Source of the DNA: Mesorhizobium waimense
Lineage (GTDB): Bacteria; Pseudomonadota; Alphaproteobacteria; Rhizobiales; Rhizobiaceae
Assembly (NCBI RefSeq): GCF_003601975.1
Contig: NZ_QZWZ01000003.1
Coordinates: 124,001-188,000 of the forward strand
DNA: 64,000 nucleotides
Reading direction: 5' to 3'
This document shows, in pieces, positions 43,775-52,938 of the stretch; within the stretch, counting starts at the first letter, position 1, and every line of letters begins with the position of its first letter. A program made the translations under genes and the position numbers. The notes beneath the pieces are model-generated. The model was not told the DNA's origin. It worked only from the letters and a program-made list of their open reading frames with translations, and ran no database searches.

Positions 43775-45097
43775 ATGGCAAGGTTTTCGCCGTTTGAAGT
43801 CTCGCTCTGGTATGCGACCGCGGCGCCACCGCCAAAGACCGGCTCGCTGCAAGGACGCAGGCGGGCGGATGTCTGCATCGTCGGCGGCGGCTACACCGGG
43901 CTGACCACTGCACTCGACCTTGCCCGTGACGGCATAGACGTGGTTCTGCTCGAAGCCCAGGAGATCGGCTTCGGCGGCTCGGGGCGCAATGCCGGCCACT
44001 GCACGCCAACCTTCACCCACTACAGCCTCCCCGAACTGCGTGCCATGCTGGGCGAGCCATGGGCCGAAAGGTTGATCGCCCGGCAAACAGGGGCCAACAG
44101 ACAGGTCGCAGGGATGATCGAGCGCTACGGCATCGATTGCGAATGGCAGCAGAACGGCTACGTGATGGGTGCCCTTACGCCAGGCGCCGTCGCTAGGCTC
44201 GAGGCAAAGGCGCAACAGTACAATGCGGTCGGCGCCAAGACGCGGTTGCTTGACAGGCAGGCTACCGAGGAAATCACCGGCAGCCCGCGATATCATGGCG
44301 GCTGGTTTCATTCCGAGGCTGGTCACCTCAATCCATTGGGATACGCGAGAGGCCTTGCCCGTGCCGTCATCGAGGAAGGTGGCACAATTCACACGAGGTC
44401 GCCGGTCCGCGATGTCGTGCGGCAGGATGGTGCCTGGACAGTTCATGCCGGCGAAGGGAGTGTGGTCGCCGACAAGGTCATCTTTGCGACCGGCGCCTAC
44501 ACCGTCGACGGATGGCCCGGCCTCGACCGGACCTACAAGATCCAGAGGGTGTTTGTCGCCGCCACCCAGCCGCTGACCGCCAGCGAACGCCAAACCATCC
44601 TGCCGCGCAACACGACGATGCATGACGGCCGAGGCGACATCTTCGTCTACAAGTACAACGGCGAGGGACGCATCGTCGCCTCGATGTTCCCGATGGGCCG
44701 GCGCGGAAGCGACATGGCGTTCACACACCGCCTCATGTCCGATCGCCTGCGCTGGCTCCATCCGCAGTTCGGCAGCGACTTGAGATGGGAGTATTTCTGG
44801 TTCGGCGAGTTGGACATGCAGAAGCGCACCATCCCGCGCTTCTATCAACTCGCGCCGGGTGTCGTCGCGCTGACGGGCCTGTCCGGCCGTGGCGTGCCGA
44901 CCGGAAGCATGCTTGGCGGCATACTGGGCGAATGGGCGAAAAGCGTCCCCGAAAAAGACCTGGCGCTGAAGCTCGAGCCGCTGCGACGGGCACCCTTCTT
45001 CATGTCCTTCGCTCCCGCCGCCATGTTGCGATACTATCGCGTCTCGGACTGGATCCGGGCAAAGGCCAGCGGGTCTCCACTTCCACCCCACGCTTAG
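43775..45097 (+). CDS. FAD-dependent oxidoreductase (PuuB/DAO-like)
   Basis: The 440-residue enzyme starts with ARFSPFEVSLWYATA, then FAD motif DVCIVGGGYTGLTTALDLAR and GFGGSGRNAGHC, a pattern seen in gamma-glutamylputrescine oxidase-like proteins. The C-terminal FAD-contacting block reads ALTGLSGRGVPTGSMLGGIL. The ATG at 43775 begins the conserved part, 12 bases after the permease stop. It is the last gene of the catabolic cluster and the second DAO-fold enzyme in it. Confidence 0.9.
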   Translation: MARFSPFEVSLWYATAAPPPKTGSLQGRRRADVCIVGGGYTGLTTALDLARDGIDVVLLEAQEIGFGGSGRNAGHCTPTFTHYSLPELRAMLGEPWAERLIARQTGANRQVAGMIERYGIDCEWQQNGYVMGALTPGAVARLEAKAQQYNAVGAKTRLLDRQATEEITGSPRYHGGWFHSEAGHLNPLGYARGLARAVIEEGGTIHTRSPVRDVVRQDGAWTVHAGEGSVVADKVIFATGAYTVDGWPGLDRTYKIQRVFVAATQPLTASERQTILPRNTTMHDGRGDIFVYKYNGEGRIVASMFPMGRRGSDMAFTHRLMSDRLRWLHPQFGSDLRWEYFWFGELDMQKRTIPRFYQLAPGVVALTGLSGRGVPTGSMLGGILGEWAKSVPEKDLALKLEPLRRAPFFMSFAPAAMLRYYRVSDWIRAKASGSPLPPHA

Positions 45098-45425
45098 CTA
45101 AGGTTTCTCTCGGACAAGAACGCCCGATCGTCAGGGTCGGTCGGCTCGCCACGGATCGTGTCCGGCCCGAGCCGGTAGAGGCCTTTCTTAAGGCGGCGCG
45201 ACGTTGCGGCAAGCTGGCAATGGGCCGACTGTTCCTCCCTGGAGGACGCACGCCTGGTCACTGGATGCCGGGGTCGACTTCGTCGGAACGACGCTGAAAT
45301 GCCGAGGCCAGGAACTTCCGGCTGTTGGGACCGGACGAGACCTCATCCAACGCCTCGACGACGTGACCGTAGTCGAGACCATGACGATCATGCGTGCCTC
45401 GGCGTTTTGTCCCGCCGGCGACAAG
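45098..45425. other. Intergenic region, no gene seen
   Basis: These 328 bases separate the convergent ends of the catabolic cluster and the lipid kinase gene. Short open frames on both strands have arbitrary composition and no ribosome sites. No convincing terminator hairpin with a T tract was found. Confidence 0.5.
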
Positions 45426-46406
45426 CTATTGCGCAGCGCCAGCGCCTGGATGATCTCCCGACAATGCGAGGTCTGCGCCGATTGCTCGACGAAACATTTC
45501 GGTGCGGCCTGGAATGCTCAGGATCGGAGGCGCGAAGACCGAGATCGCCTTTGGGTGAACCTTGAAATGGGCCGGTGTCGAGGTGACGATCTCACCATCG
45601 GTGTTGACCGGCATCGGCTTCTCCGTCTCGATGTTGAACTCGACGCACCTGGCCGTGCGTACCTCACGCCAAGCGCCATGCGTTCCAGAACGGAACGAGC
45701 GGAGCATCAGCGCCAGCTTCCAGAGATTCGTCATTTCCAAGCTATAGAGATCGAGATGTCCGTCATCGATCTCGGCCGTCTCTTCCACAACGTTGCCGCC
45801 GCCGTAGTGCCGACCGTTTCCAACCGCGATCTGGTAGGTTTCGGCTTCGATCGCCGCGCCTTTCTCGGTAATCTTCGCGTGAAACCTCGTGGCCCGCGTC
45901 AACACTTTCATCGCCGCCAGCGCATAGCCAAGCCTGCCGAAACGCTTCTTCAGAGCGGGGTCCAGACCCTGCGCCAGTTCGGTGCTGAGTCCGATACTCG
46001 CGACGTTGAAAAAGGCATGACCATTAACCGTGCCGACATCGATCAGCCGGGCTTGGCCTCGCGCGATCACATCGGCAGCCTGCAGGAGATCCATCGGAAT
46101 ATTGAGTGTGCGAGCGAGGTCATTCGCCGTTCCCATAGGAATAATGCCCATCGGCAGGCCGCTTTCCATCACCGCCATCGCCGCCGACGATACCGAACCA
46201 TCGCCACCGCACACAACCACAAGATCGGCCATATGGCGTAAGCGAACGATGTCACGAGCGATCTCAGGCAACGCCTCGAACGTCTCGACGGTGACAGAAA
46301 GCCGACCTCCCTCCAGCCGCTCCACAACTGGCGCGATCAGTTCCTGGCCGCGCCGCGCCTTGGGATTGAGGAGCAGCAATGCGCGCCTTTTGTCTAATTT
46401 GCTCAT
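45426..46406 (-). CDS. YegS/DagK-type lipid kinase
   Basis: The 326-residue protein has the diacylglycerol kinase catalytic domain: NPKARRG near residue 14, the ATP-binding block VVVCGGDGSVSSAAMAV (about 62-78) and IIPMGTANDLARTL (about 88-101). The C-terminal half fits the YegS/BmrU-type accessory fold. It phosphorylates a lipid such as diacylglycerol or a sphingoid base at the inner membrane. The substrate is not known. Confidence 0.92.
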   Translation of the reverse strand: MSKLDKRRALLLLNPKARRGQELIAPVVERLEGGRLSVTVETFEALPEIARDIVRLRHMADLVVVCGGDGSVSSAAMAVMESGLPMGIIPMGTANDLARTLNIPMDLLQAADVIARGQARLIDVGTVNGHAFFNVASIGLSTELAQGLDPALKKRFGRLGYALAAMKVLTRATRFHAKITEKGAAIEAETYQIAVGNGRHYGGGNVVEETAEIDDGHLDLYSLEMTNLWKLALMLRSFRSGTHGAWREVRTARCVEFNIETEKPMPVNTDGEIVTSTPAHFKVHPKAISVFAPPILSIPGRTEMFRRAIGADLALSGDHPGAGAAQ

Positions 46407-46799
46407 TCAAAGAACGGTCCGATGGTTCATGGGCTCAACGCACATAAGGTGGCTGCTTCCAGATTGCGACCGCAACCGACGCTTTTGACCCATCCGGACA
46501 CACCAGCGCCACGCAGGCTAGTTCCGCCAAGTGGGGAGTGAGATAGGCGCTAAGCAGGAGCTTTCCCGAGCACTGGTCATCGCGCACAGTTTCAAAGCGC
46601 TAGGAGGATTGTCAGGAGATGGCGGCCGACGGCATCCGCGGTGACCTTGTCTCCGCCGCGACATCACGAATGTCGGTGGTTGCGGGGACGCGACGTCTGA
46701 TCACACGGAACGCAAGGCGCGACCACGGTGAGATAAGTCCTAAATCGTTCGAGATGCGGACACGTCTGCGTCTCGATTGTATCGCTCATCGACCTTCGG
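46407..46799. other. Intergenic region, no gene seen
   Basis: These 393 bases lie upstream of the lipid kinase and downstream of the CBS gene, both on the minus strand. They must hold the kinase promoter, but no clear minus 35/minus 10 pair or operator could be assigned. Confidence 0.5.
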
Positions 46800-47243
46800 T
46801 TAATGCATGCCGCCGGTCTGCGTATGCTGCCCACCGGGTCGCGAGATGGCGGCCAAGGTTTCGCCGGTGCGGCCGCTGCCGTCCGAGATCGCGAGATCGC
46901 CCAGCGAGACGATGCCTACCAGCCGCTTGTCGCGGTTCAGGACGGGAATGCGGCGGATCTGCTGATCGCCAAGATTGCGGCATACATCAACGGTGTCTTC
47001 GTCTTCGAAACAGTACCTGACATCATTCGTCATGATGTCGCCGACCTTCGTGTCGGGACCCTTGCCTTCCGCCACGGCACGGATGGCGATATCGCGGTCG
47101 GTCAGCATACCGACGAGCCGGTCATTGTCGCCGACCGGAACCAGGCCGGCGTCTATTTCAGCCATGATGCGCGCCGCCTCCTGGATGGTCTCATTCGCAT
47201 TGGCGACGCGGACGTCGCGGGTCATTACTTCGCTCACTCTCAT
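46800..47243 (-). CDS. Stand-alone CBS-domain protein
   Basis: The 147-residue protein consists of a CBS pair (residues 5-60 MTRDVRVANANETIQEAARI and 70-125 MTNDVRYCFEDEDTVDVCRN) with a short Gly/His-rich tail. Such proteins bind adenine nucleotides and sense energy state. AGGAG lies nine bases before the ATG. It is a single-gene unit here. Confidence 0.92.
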   Translation of the reverse strand: MRVSEVMTRDVRVANANETIQEAARIMAEIDAGLVPVGDNDRLVGMLTDRDIAIRAVAEGKGPDTKVGDIMTNDVRYCFEDEDTVDVCRNLGDQQIRRIPVLNRDKRLVGIVSLGDLAISDGSGRTGETLAAISRPGGQHTQTGGMH

Positions 47244-47550
47244 TTCCAGCGCTCCTGTTAATTGGCCGAACGGATGCGGCAGGCACCCGTCCTGACCCCC
47301 AACTCGTGTGACGCCTCGATGTTCCGAAAGCGGGCCACGGCCAAGCGCAATGACGTCTGGCCGAAAAGGTTATCCGACACTGATCGGGAACACTCCACGC
47401 CTCCAAGGGTTTGCCTCGATGACCGACGCGGGATTCCGGATACGGGGCTCGAGCCATGGCGTGGGACCGGCTGACCGCGCGTATTGGCAAGATGTGAAAC
47501 ATTCGGAGCGCGGCTCCAGGAGAGCCCGCAATCGAACCCGGGAGACCACC
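47244..47550. other. Intergenic region, no gene seen
   Basis: The 307 bases between the divergent CBS and proline-rich protein genes should contain both promoters. No repeat or recognisable operator stands out. Confidence 0.4.
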
Positions 47551-47808
47551 ATGAACCGTCCTGATCCGAATAATCCCGTACCGGCGCCGGACAATCCCAA
47601 TCCAGAGCCGTCCCGGCCCCCCGCCCCGCCGGAAACTCCACCCGGCGAGCCGCCGGGCGTGCCTCCGCCTTCGCCTGACCCCGTTCCCGAGCCGGGAAGA
47701 GGACCGCCAGAGATCCCGCCGGGCACGCCGCCGGAAATTCCTACGGAGCCGACGTTCCCCGGCCCTACGGGCGGAGACCACGAATGGTTGCAAACGAGAA
47801 GGGTTTAG
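47551..47808 (+). CDS. Proline-rich small protein
   Basis: The 85-residue product is about 40 percent proline, with Pro-Glu-Pro and Pro-Pro-Gly runs, and no signal peptide or membrane segment. GGGAG lies six bases before the ATG at 47551, supporting translation from there. Proline-rich proteins of this size are common and unassigned in rhizobia. Its end overlaps the convergent gene by 4 bases. Confidence 0.6.
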   Translation: MNRPDPNNPVPAPDNPNPEPSRPPAPPETPPGEPPGVPPPSPDPVPEPGRGPPEIPPGTPPEIPTEPTFPGPTGGDHEWLQTRRV

Positions 47809-48272
47809 TCACCCGTGTGCTCGATCATGCCGATTACCTCCAGAATGTCGCGCGGCTCGATTCCGACTTGCCTCAGTCCAGGCAGGTCGATCGCCGCCAC
47901 GTTGTCGACGCGCATGAGGTCGACCTGGTTGCGCTGGATCAGTGCGCCCGGAACGAACTCAGCCACAGCAGCGATGGAATTCCACACCGCAAATGGCATC
48001 GGCACGCGCTCGCGGCGCGTCGCGTGAACGAGAAGGGCCACTACCGCCAGCCAGATAAAACCGCCAGCAGTGGCCATGAGCCAGAGCAGTTGAGCGATCT
48101 GGCGCGCTTCCTCGCCAGCCGGATCGAGCGCCGACTGGGCGCCTGCGCAGCTGGAACAAACTCCCAAGGACAAGCACACCGCGAGCACCGCAGCGCGTTT
48201 CGCGATGTCAGTGCTTATCCCTGGAACCGTCGGCGAACCCATCCCTCCAATCGACGCAGCCATTGCGCACAA
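47805..48272 (-). pseudogene. Cytochrome c oxidase subunit II-like N-terminal fragment
   Basis: The first 90 residues have a lipoprotein-like signal (AAVLAVCLSLGVCSSCAG), the block QSALDPAGEEARQIAQLLWL and a following membrane helix, as in the N-terminus of subunit II (CtaC) of alternative oxidases. After HATRRERVP the similarity stops. The second membrane helix and the copper-centre domain (CxxxC) are missing, and the remaining 65 residues are unrelated. No other oxidase genes are nearby. It is most likely a truncated remnant, although translation as a small membrane protein is not excluded. Confidence 0.5.
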
Positions 48273-48547
48273 ACGCGCCCGCCACGGAGTGGTTGCGCCA
48301 AGACTTTAACTACGCAGTCTGGCAATTGACGATGGGACGTCTGGCGGAGATTTTGAGGCAGGCTTCAAGCCAGCGCTGCGGTGATCCTCGGCGCAAGGTG
48401 CGAAAGCGCCAAGGGCCACCCTTGGCGCGCTGCCAAGGTGCGGCCAACAAATGGGCAGAGTTCTACCTTGGCAGCTGCATTTTTGGGCTTATTCCGACAC
48501 CGGCAAATTGCCCGACGGCCGCGGGACATTAGTTACCGGGGTTGCCT

Positions 48548-48733
48548 CTATTCGGCCTTCGGCGGCACCTCTTCCTTGATATCTGCCGAAGTCGACGTGT
48601 CGGCTTTTTCGACGCTCGCGGTCTTCGTCTGCGTGTCGACCGACGCCTGCACCTTCGAATGCCCGGGGCACTCTGCGGAAGCGGCGGATATGGTGAGGCC
48701 CAGTGCGGCGGCTATTGAGAGGAACGTTTTCAT
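48548..48733 (-). CDS. Small exported protein
   Basis: The 61-residue product has a clear Sec signal peptide (MKTFLSIAAALGLTISAASA) and would leave a mature Thr/Lys/Glu-rich peptide of about 41 residues with one Cys. GAGGAG lies eight bases before the ATG. Function is unknown. The intact signal and ribosome site make it a credible gene. Confidence 0.7.
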   Translation of the reverse strand: MKTFLSIAAALGLTISAASAECPGHSKVQASVDTQTKTASVEKADTSTSADIKEEVPPKAE

Positions 48734-49044
48734 TCGTCATCTCCTCTTTCGTTGACGACACAGCGTAACGCGTCTTCCCTCCCGCCGCAAAATCACATTT
48801 GGGAGGAACTGTCTCGCCCTCCTCTCACGGGCGGACCAAGATGTTCCGCCGGCGACGTTCGCCTTGTTCAAAGCCGCCTTTGCCGGGCCCCCATTTCAAT
48901 GATCACATTCGCAACCGCTTCGCTTACCGACTAAAGCGAAAATGAAGAGGAGCTATGAAAGCCATTCTGACGAAGGGGGGAAGCTCACGGTTCGCATACA
49001 GCAACTAGGAAGCGGTGAAGGAGCCAAATGGTGGTGCGCCAAGC
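48734..49044. other. Intergenic region, no gene seen
   Basis: The 311 bases upstream of the small exported protein gene carry its ribosome site near 48742 but no other recognised feature. Confidence 0.4.
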
Positions 49045-49242
49045 CTACATTCTGGCATGTCCACGAAGCGCTTTTGCAGCGGCGGTCAACCTGGCACGGT
49101 CGCTTCCGCATTTTCTTAGGAGCTGATGCACTTGCGCCGGCGTGATGCCGTTCTCCCGAGCAAAATGTCTGATTATGTAAGCCTCGCTGCCAGAGATTCG
49201 ATCTGGGTAGCGAGGGTAAAGTTGTGCCGGGTCCGCTGGCAT
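49045..49242 (-). CDS. DUF3606-like small protein
   Basis: The 65-residue protein matches the DUF3606 pattern: a short N-terminal stretch, then ISGSEAYIIRHFARENGITP followed by LLRKCGSDRARLTAAAKALR, a two-helix unit. These proteins are abundant in rhizobia and have no assigned function. Confidence 0.75.
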   Translation of the reverse strand: MPADPAQLYPRYPDRISGSEAYIIRHFARENGITPAQVHQLLRKCGSDRARLTAAAKALRGHARM

Positions 49243-49717
49243 GACGGTCTCCTTTCCATCATGCCAACGCAGGAAAGGCCAGTTAGTTTCCCACTATGTT
49301 GGCAAGCCTGGTGGTCTGCTTCGCGCAGCTTGCCCAGCCGTGGCCGTCGCTTTGGTCTCAGACCACCGTCGAGCGGGTACCACTCGCTTGCTGGAGAAAA
49401 AGCCGTAGGCGACGTCGCGGAAACGAACCCCCACCCATTTGGTGAGGAGCCGTATCGCCCACTTCATTGTTGGCGCCGCCTGGGTCGGCCAGGGTGGATG
49501 CCGAAATGAGACCTAAGTCCGCAATTGGATGCGACTGAGGGCCAGCCACGGAACCCCTTGAAGCTACTCCACGTTCGGCACCCGAAGGTTTTGGGCTGGA
49601 AAGGAGAAATGCTACGGCTGACGGCCCAATTGCTGTAAATGCCACGACGACGCACGAGGCTTGTCGTCATCCCAGTGCTAGTGCCGCAATGGGATCGTCA
49701 GATTTGGCCTACTGCCG
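49243..49717. other. Intergenic region, no gene seen
   Basis: These 475 bases contain several overlapping open frames on both strands but none with a ribosome site or recognisable protein pattern. The promoter of the DUF768 gene is presumably at its right end. Confidence 0.4.
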
Positions 49718-49942
49718 ATGAGCACCCGAGGCGCTGACTTTCTGCACAAGTGGATTTCCGAACATATGCCGGAGGGGCCAATCGACGACCCTGGCCGGTT
49801 TGTGACCGATTTGGCAGACCGGGCAATGCGGGCTGCCAACGCCGAGGGTATTTCGATTCAGGAGATCGATGAAGAGATTGGCAGCGTCTATGAAGCGATC
49901 ATTCATGCCGTCGAACATCGCGAAGGCGGTCTAGCGGATTGA
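49718..49942 (+). CDS. DUF768-family protein
   Basis: The 74-residue protein begins MSTRGADFLHKWISEHMPEG and continues with a helical part containing EIDEEIGSVYEAIIHAV. This is the pattern of DUF768, a family found mainly in Mesorhizobium in many copies per genome. Function is unknown. It is useful as a marker of the host genus. Confidence 0.8.
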   Translation: MSTRGADFLHKWISEHMPEGPIDDPGRFVTDLADRAMRAANAEGISIQEIDEEIGSVYEAIIHAVEHREGGLAD

Positions 49943-50025
49943 CATGCCAACTTTGTAGTGGGTGCTTATGCGATGCTCGGGACGCGAGGCTGCAGGCGAA
50001 CGTCGATCGATCGAGTGTGTGAGCA

Positions 50026-51192
50026 ATGCAGCCTCCTACATCGACGAGCCGCATACAAAATTTCTCTAAATTAGGAATGACTTATGGAACTTTGGGACGC
50101 GCGTTTCATTTCAACCGCATGCGAAGCTCTGTGCTCCAAACCATAAGGACGGGAGTAAACGCGCCGTCGCTGCCGCGGTACTCGCTGGTCCTGCCGATTT
50201 ACAATGAAGAACAGGTTTTGCCTCGGCTGGTCGAGCGGATCAGGTCGCTGATCTCCCAGTTGGACGGCGAGACGGAGGTGATTTTCGTCGATGATGGAAG
50301 CCGCGACGGCAGCGTCAGATACCTTCGTCGTGCGGTCGGAGCCGAGCCTCGTTTTCGGCTGATCGAGCTTTCCCGCAATTTCGGGCACCAGATCGCCATC
50401 ACAGCCGGCATGGACGCCGCCGAAGGGGAAGCCGTCATCGTCATGGATGCCGACCTTCAAGACCCCCCCGAGGTCGTTCTCGATCTGGTGGCGAAGTGGA
50501 GGGAGGGTTTCGAGATTGTTTATGCACGCCGCATCAAGCGCGAGGGCGAATCATGGTTCAAGCGCCTTACTGCAAGTCTGTTCTACCGCCTGCTCGAAAA
50601 GATGACCTCTGTTGACATCCCGCGCGACGTCGGGGATTTCCGCTTGGTCGGCCGCAAAGCGCTAGAGACTTTCCGGCAAATGCCCGAACACGACCGCTTC
50701 GTCAGAGGCTTGTTCGGCTGGATGGGCTTCAAGCAGACGGCGGTGCCTTTCGAACGCCCAGCACGGACCCTTGGCCAGACCAAATACCCATTCTGGAAAA
50801 TGGTGCACCTTGCGGTGCACGGCATCGTTAGCTTCTCGGAGCAACCGCTGCGCCTGGCACTCTGGGGCGGCTTGACCATTTCCGCGCTTGCCGTGGCCTT
50901 TGGTGCTTACGCCATCTTCGCCTGGATTTTTGAAACCGGCATTATTGCCGGCTGGACATCCACCGTGGTGATCGTATCGCTCCTGTGCGGGATCAATCTT
51001 TTCATGACCGGCGTGGTCGGACTTTATGTCGGCAGCATTCACGCCGAGGTGAAACGGCGCCCCCTTTACGTGATCGATCGCCTCACCGGCTTCGACGAGG
51101 CGATACGTGGCGTCCCGGGTGAGAACCGCCGATCCTTTCGCAAACCCCGCAATGGAGTCTCGGCCCATGTCCGAACTCTTCGACAGCTATAG
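50026..51192 (+). CDS. Family 2 glycosyltransferase, polyprenyl-phosphate type (GtrB/DPM1-like)
   Basis: The enzyme transfers a sugar from a nucleotide donor to polyprenyl phosphate. Motifs are YSLVLPIYNEEQVL, FVDDGSRDGS, VIVMDADLQDPPE and the acceptor-site block RDVGDFRLVGRKAL. Two transmembrane helices follow near residues 285-350. The start is uncertain: ATGs at 50026, 50077 and 50119 are in frame, and relatives would fit best with 50119. It overlaps the methyltransferase gene and is followed by a GtrA gene, a common flippase/transferase pairing. Confidence 0.9.
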   Translation: MQPPTSTSRIQNFSKLGMTYGTLGRAFHFNRMRSSVLQTIRTGVNAPSLPRYSLVLPIYNEEQVLPRLVERIRSLISQLDGETEVIFVDDGSRDGSVRYLRRAVGAEPRFRLIELSRNFGHQIAITAGMDAAEGEAVIVMDADLQDPPEVVLDLVAKWREGFEIVYARRIKREGESWFKRLTASLFYRLLEKMTSVDIPRDVGDFRLVGRKALETFRQMPEHDRFVRGLFGWMGFKQTAVPFERPARTLGQTKYPFWKMVHLAVHGIVSFSEQPLRLALWGGLTISALAVAFGAYAIFAWIFETGIIAGWTSTVVIVSLLCGINLFMTGVVGLYVGSIHAEVKRRPLYVIDRLTGFDEAIRGVPGENRRSFRKPRNGVSAHVRTLRQL

Positions 51193-51859
51193 ATTCAATT
51201 ATAGCGAGGCGGTCCAAGGGTCGATCCGCTTTTCAGGCCTTAAACACGACTTCTTTCTCTTGGCGAAGGCCGACCTGCTGCGACGCGTTGTGGTCGAGCG
51301 AGGGCTTCGTCACGTCGGCTCGGGTGTACGGGCGCTGGATGTCGGCTGCGGCGTGGGTGCGCTCCATCCCTATCTCGAAGGCGCCTTCGAGTGCCTTGAC
51401 GGCTGCGACGTCTCGCAAGAATCGATCCTGCGTGCCAGCCAGGAAAATCCAAACGTCGCCTACAGAGCCTGCACCACGCCGAACCTGCCATACGACAATG
51501 GCACGTTCGATCTGGCTTTCGCCAGTTGCGTCGTCCATCATGTTGCGCCCGCCTCCTGGCTCGATTTCCTTCGGGAGATGCGGCGCGTCGTGCGCCCGGG
51601 CGGTGTCGCCTGCATCATCGAGCACAATCCCTATAACCCGCTGACGCGTCTCGCTGTGTTCCGGTGTCCCTTCGACCAAGACGCGGTCCTGCTCAGCGCA
51701 GCCAAAACAGCGTCCCTCTTTCAAGAAGCAGGCTTCAGGAACATCCGATCCGAGCACTTCCTGCTGCTGCCGTCAGGCAGGCCCTTCGCCCGAAAAGTTG
51801 AGCGCACGCTCGCCCCCCTGCCGCTGGGAGCACAGTATGCGTGTAGTGCGCATGTCTAA
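51167..51859 (+). CDS. SAM-dependent methyltransferase (class I)
   Basis: The 230-residue protein has the SAM-binding motif ALDVGCGVGALHPYL (about residues 56-70), a motif II-like block FDLAFASCVVHHVAPASWLD and the post-motif RRVVRPGGVACIIEHNPYNP. The ATG at 51167 has GGAG upstream and starts 26 bases inside the preceding gene. It probably acts on a glycolipid or polyprenol intermediate, judged only from its neighbours. Confidence 0.88.
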   Translation: MSELFDSYRFNYSEAVQGSIRFSGLKHDFFLLAKADLLRRVVVERGLRHVGSGVRALDVGCGVGALHPYLEGAFECLDGCDVSQESILRASQENPNVAYRACTTPNLPYDNGTFDLAFASCVVHHVAPASWLDFLREMRRVVRPGGVACIIEHNPYNPLTRLAVFRCPFDQDAVLLSAAKTASLFQEAGFRNIRSEHFLLLPSGRPFARKVERTLAPLPLGAQYACSAHV

Positions 51860-52298
51860 GCATCGGTCTGCCGGCGGCGGCCTGAAACTTCTGGCGCGCT
51901 TCGGCTTTGTCGGCATCGCCGCCACAATCCTGTATGCTGCTTTGGCTGCCGCTTTTACCAAATCGGAACGGATCGGCTTCACGCCCATCCAGGCCTCGCT
52001 TGCGGCATATGCCACAGCCACTCTGTTTTCGTATCTCGCTCACAAATCCGTAACTTTCGTGTCTGGCGGATCGCATCAATCTGAAGCCCCGCGGTTTCTT
52101 CTGCTGGCGGCGACAGGCTTGGCCATCGCCTATGGGGCGCCGGCCCTGTTGACGGTGAAGCTCGGCTTGCCGCTCGTCATTCCCGTTCTGGTTACCTGCT
52201 TGCTTGTCCCCGCGATCAATTTTTTCGTGCTCGACCGATGGGTCTTTGCCGCGCGCATTCCCGGTCAGCACGGCGATCGCTCCCGCCAGAGGCAATAA
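51837..52298 (+). CDS. GtrA-family membrane protein
   Basis: The 153-residue protein has four hydrophobic segments and the GtrA block FGFVGIAATILYAALAAAFT, ending in FVLDRWVFA. GtrA proteins are thought to flip polyprenyl-linked sugars across the inner membrane. GGGAG lies six bases before the ATG at 51837, inside the end of the methyltransferase gene. Confidence 0.85.
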   Translation: MRVVRMSKHRSAGGGLKLLARFGFVGIAATILYAALAAAFTKSERIGFTPIQASLAAYATATLFSYLAHKSVTFVSGGSHQSEAPRFLLLAATGLAIAYGAPALLTVKLGLPLVIPVLVTCLLVPAINFFVLDRWVFAARIPGQHGDRSRQRQ

Positions 52299-52302
52299 TG
52301 CT

Positions 52303-52938
52303 CTAAACGGCGTCCAGTCGGAACGACACCAACTTGATGGAGCGCTTGTAAATGTTGCTGGCGGCCTGGCTGGGCGGAATCCCGTCGAGATAGTCAAAGG
52401 CCATTTCGAACGTCCTCGCGTTCGAAAAAGCTGCGTGCGGAATGACGAACGAGACTGTCGTCGGTTCTTTGCCCGACAGTGTGACCTTATGCACCGAAAC
52501 GCCATGCACCGAGATCATTACCCTCTGCGTGATCTGTGGCGGACGAATGACGGCGGCCATTTGTAGCGTTGCCTTAAGGCCGTTGCGAAGCGGCGGTATC
52601 TGCAGGCGAAGCCGCGAGGTCTCGCCCAGCGAATGCGTGCCGTCGGCTACTGGCCCCGACCAGCCACAAACTATCATGCCGGCTGCCAGTTTGGCGCCAT
52701 CGGACCGGAAGGACACTGTCTGGCCGAGTGAGTAGCTGCCAATGGCATCGCGGTTGAGGCATGTCGTCGTGCGATCGATGTAATAGGCACGATAGTCGGC
52801 GTTGACATTCGGATGGAGAGCCAGCGCAAGGATGACGATTTCGGACACGGCCAGAACGGCCGCGAGCGAGTAGCCGCCAAGCGAGATGGTGCGTCCATAG
52901 GGGTCAAGGGTGTCAGACCAGGGCAAGGTAGCCTCCAA
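52303..52938 (-). CDS. Membrane-anchored protein, DUF7024-like
   Basis: The 211-residue protein has one N-terminal transmembrane helix (YSLAAVLAVSEIVILALAL, about residues 23-41) and a beta-rich periplasmic domain (WSGPVADGTHSLGETSRLRL and SRSFRL-like strands). It resembles the C-terminal domain appended to some membrane glycosyltransferases. It overlaps the mannosyltransferase-like gene upstream by 26 bases, so the two are probably one functional unit. The exact role is unknown. Confidence 0.6.
   Translation of the reverse strand: MEATLPWSDTLDPYGRTISLGGYSLAAVLAVSEIVILALALHPNVNADYRAYYIDRTTTCLNRDAIGSYSLGQTVSFRSDGAKLAAGMIVCGWSGPVADGTHSLGETSRLRLQIPPLRNGLKATLQMAAVIRPPQITQRVMISVHGVSVHKVTLSGKEPTTVSFVIPHAAFSNARTFEMAFDYLDGIPPSQAASNIYKRSIKLVSFRLDAV

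Noticed and set aside
45188..45424. Minus-strand frame of 78 residues between the catabolic cluster and the lipid kinase
   Set aside because: No ribosome site, arbitrary composition, no recognisable pattern.
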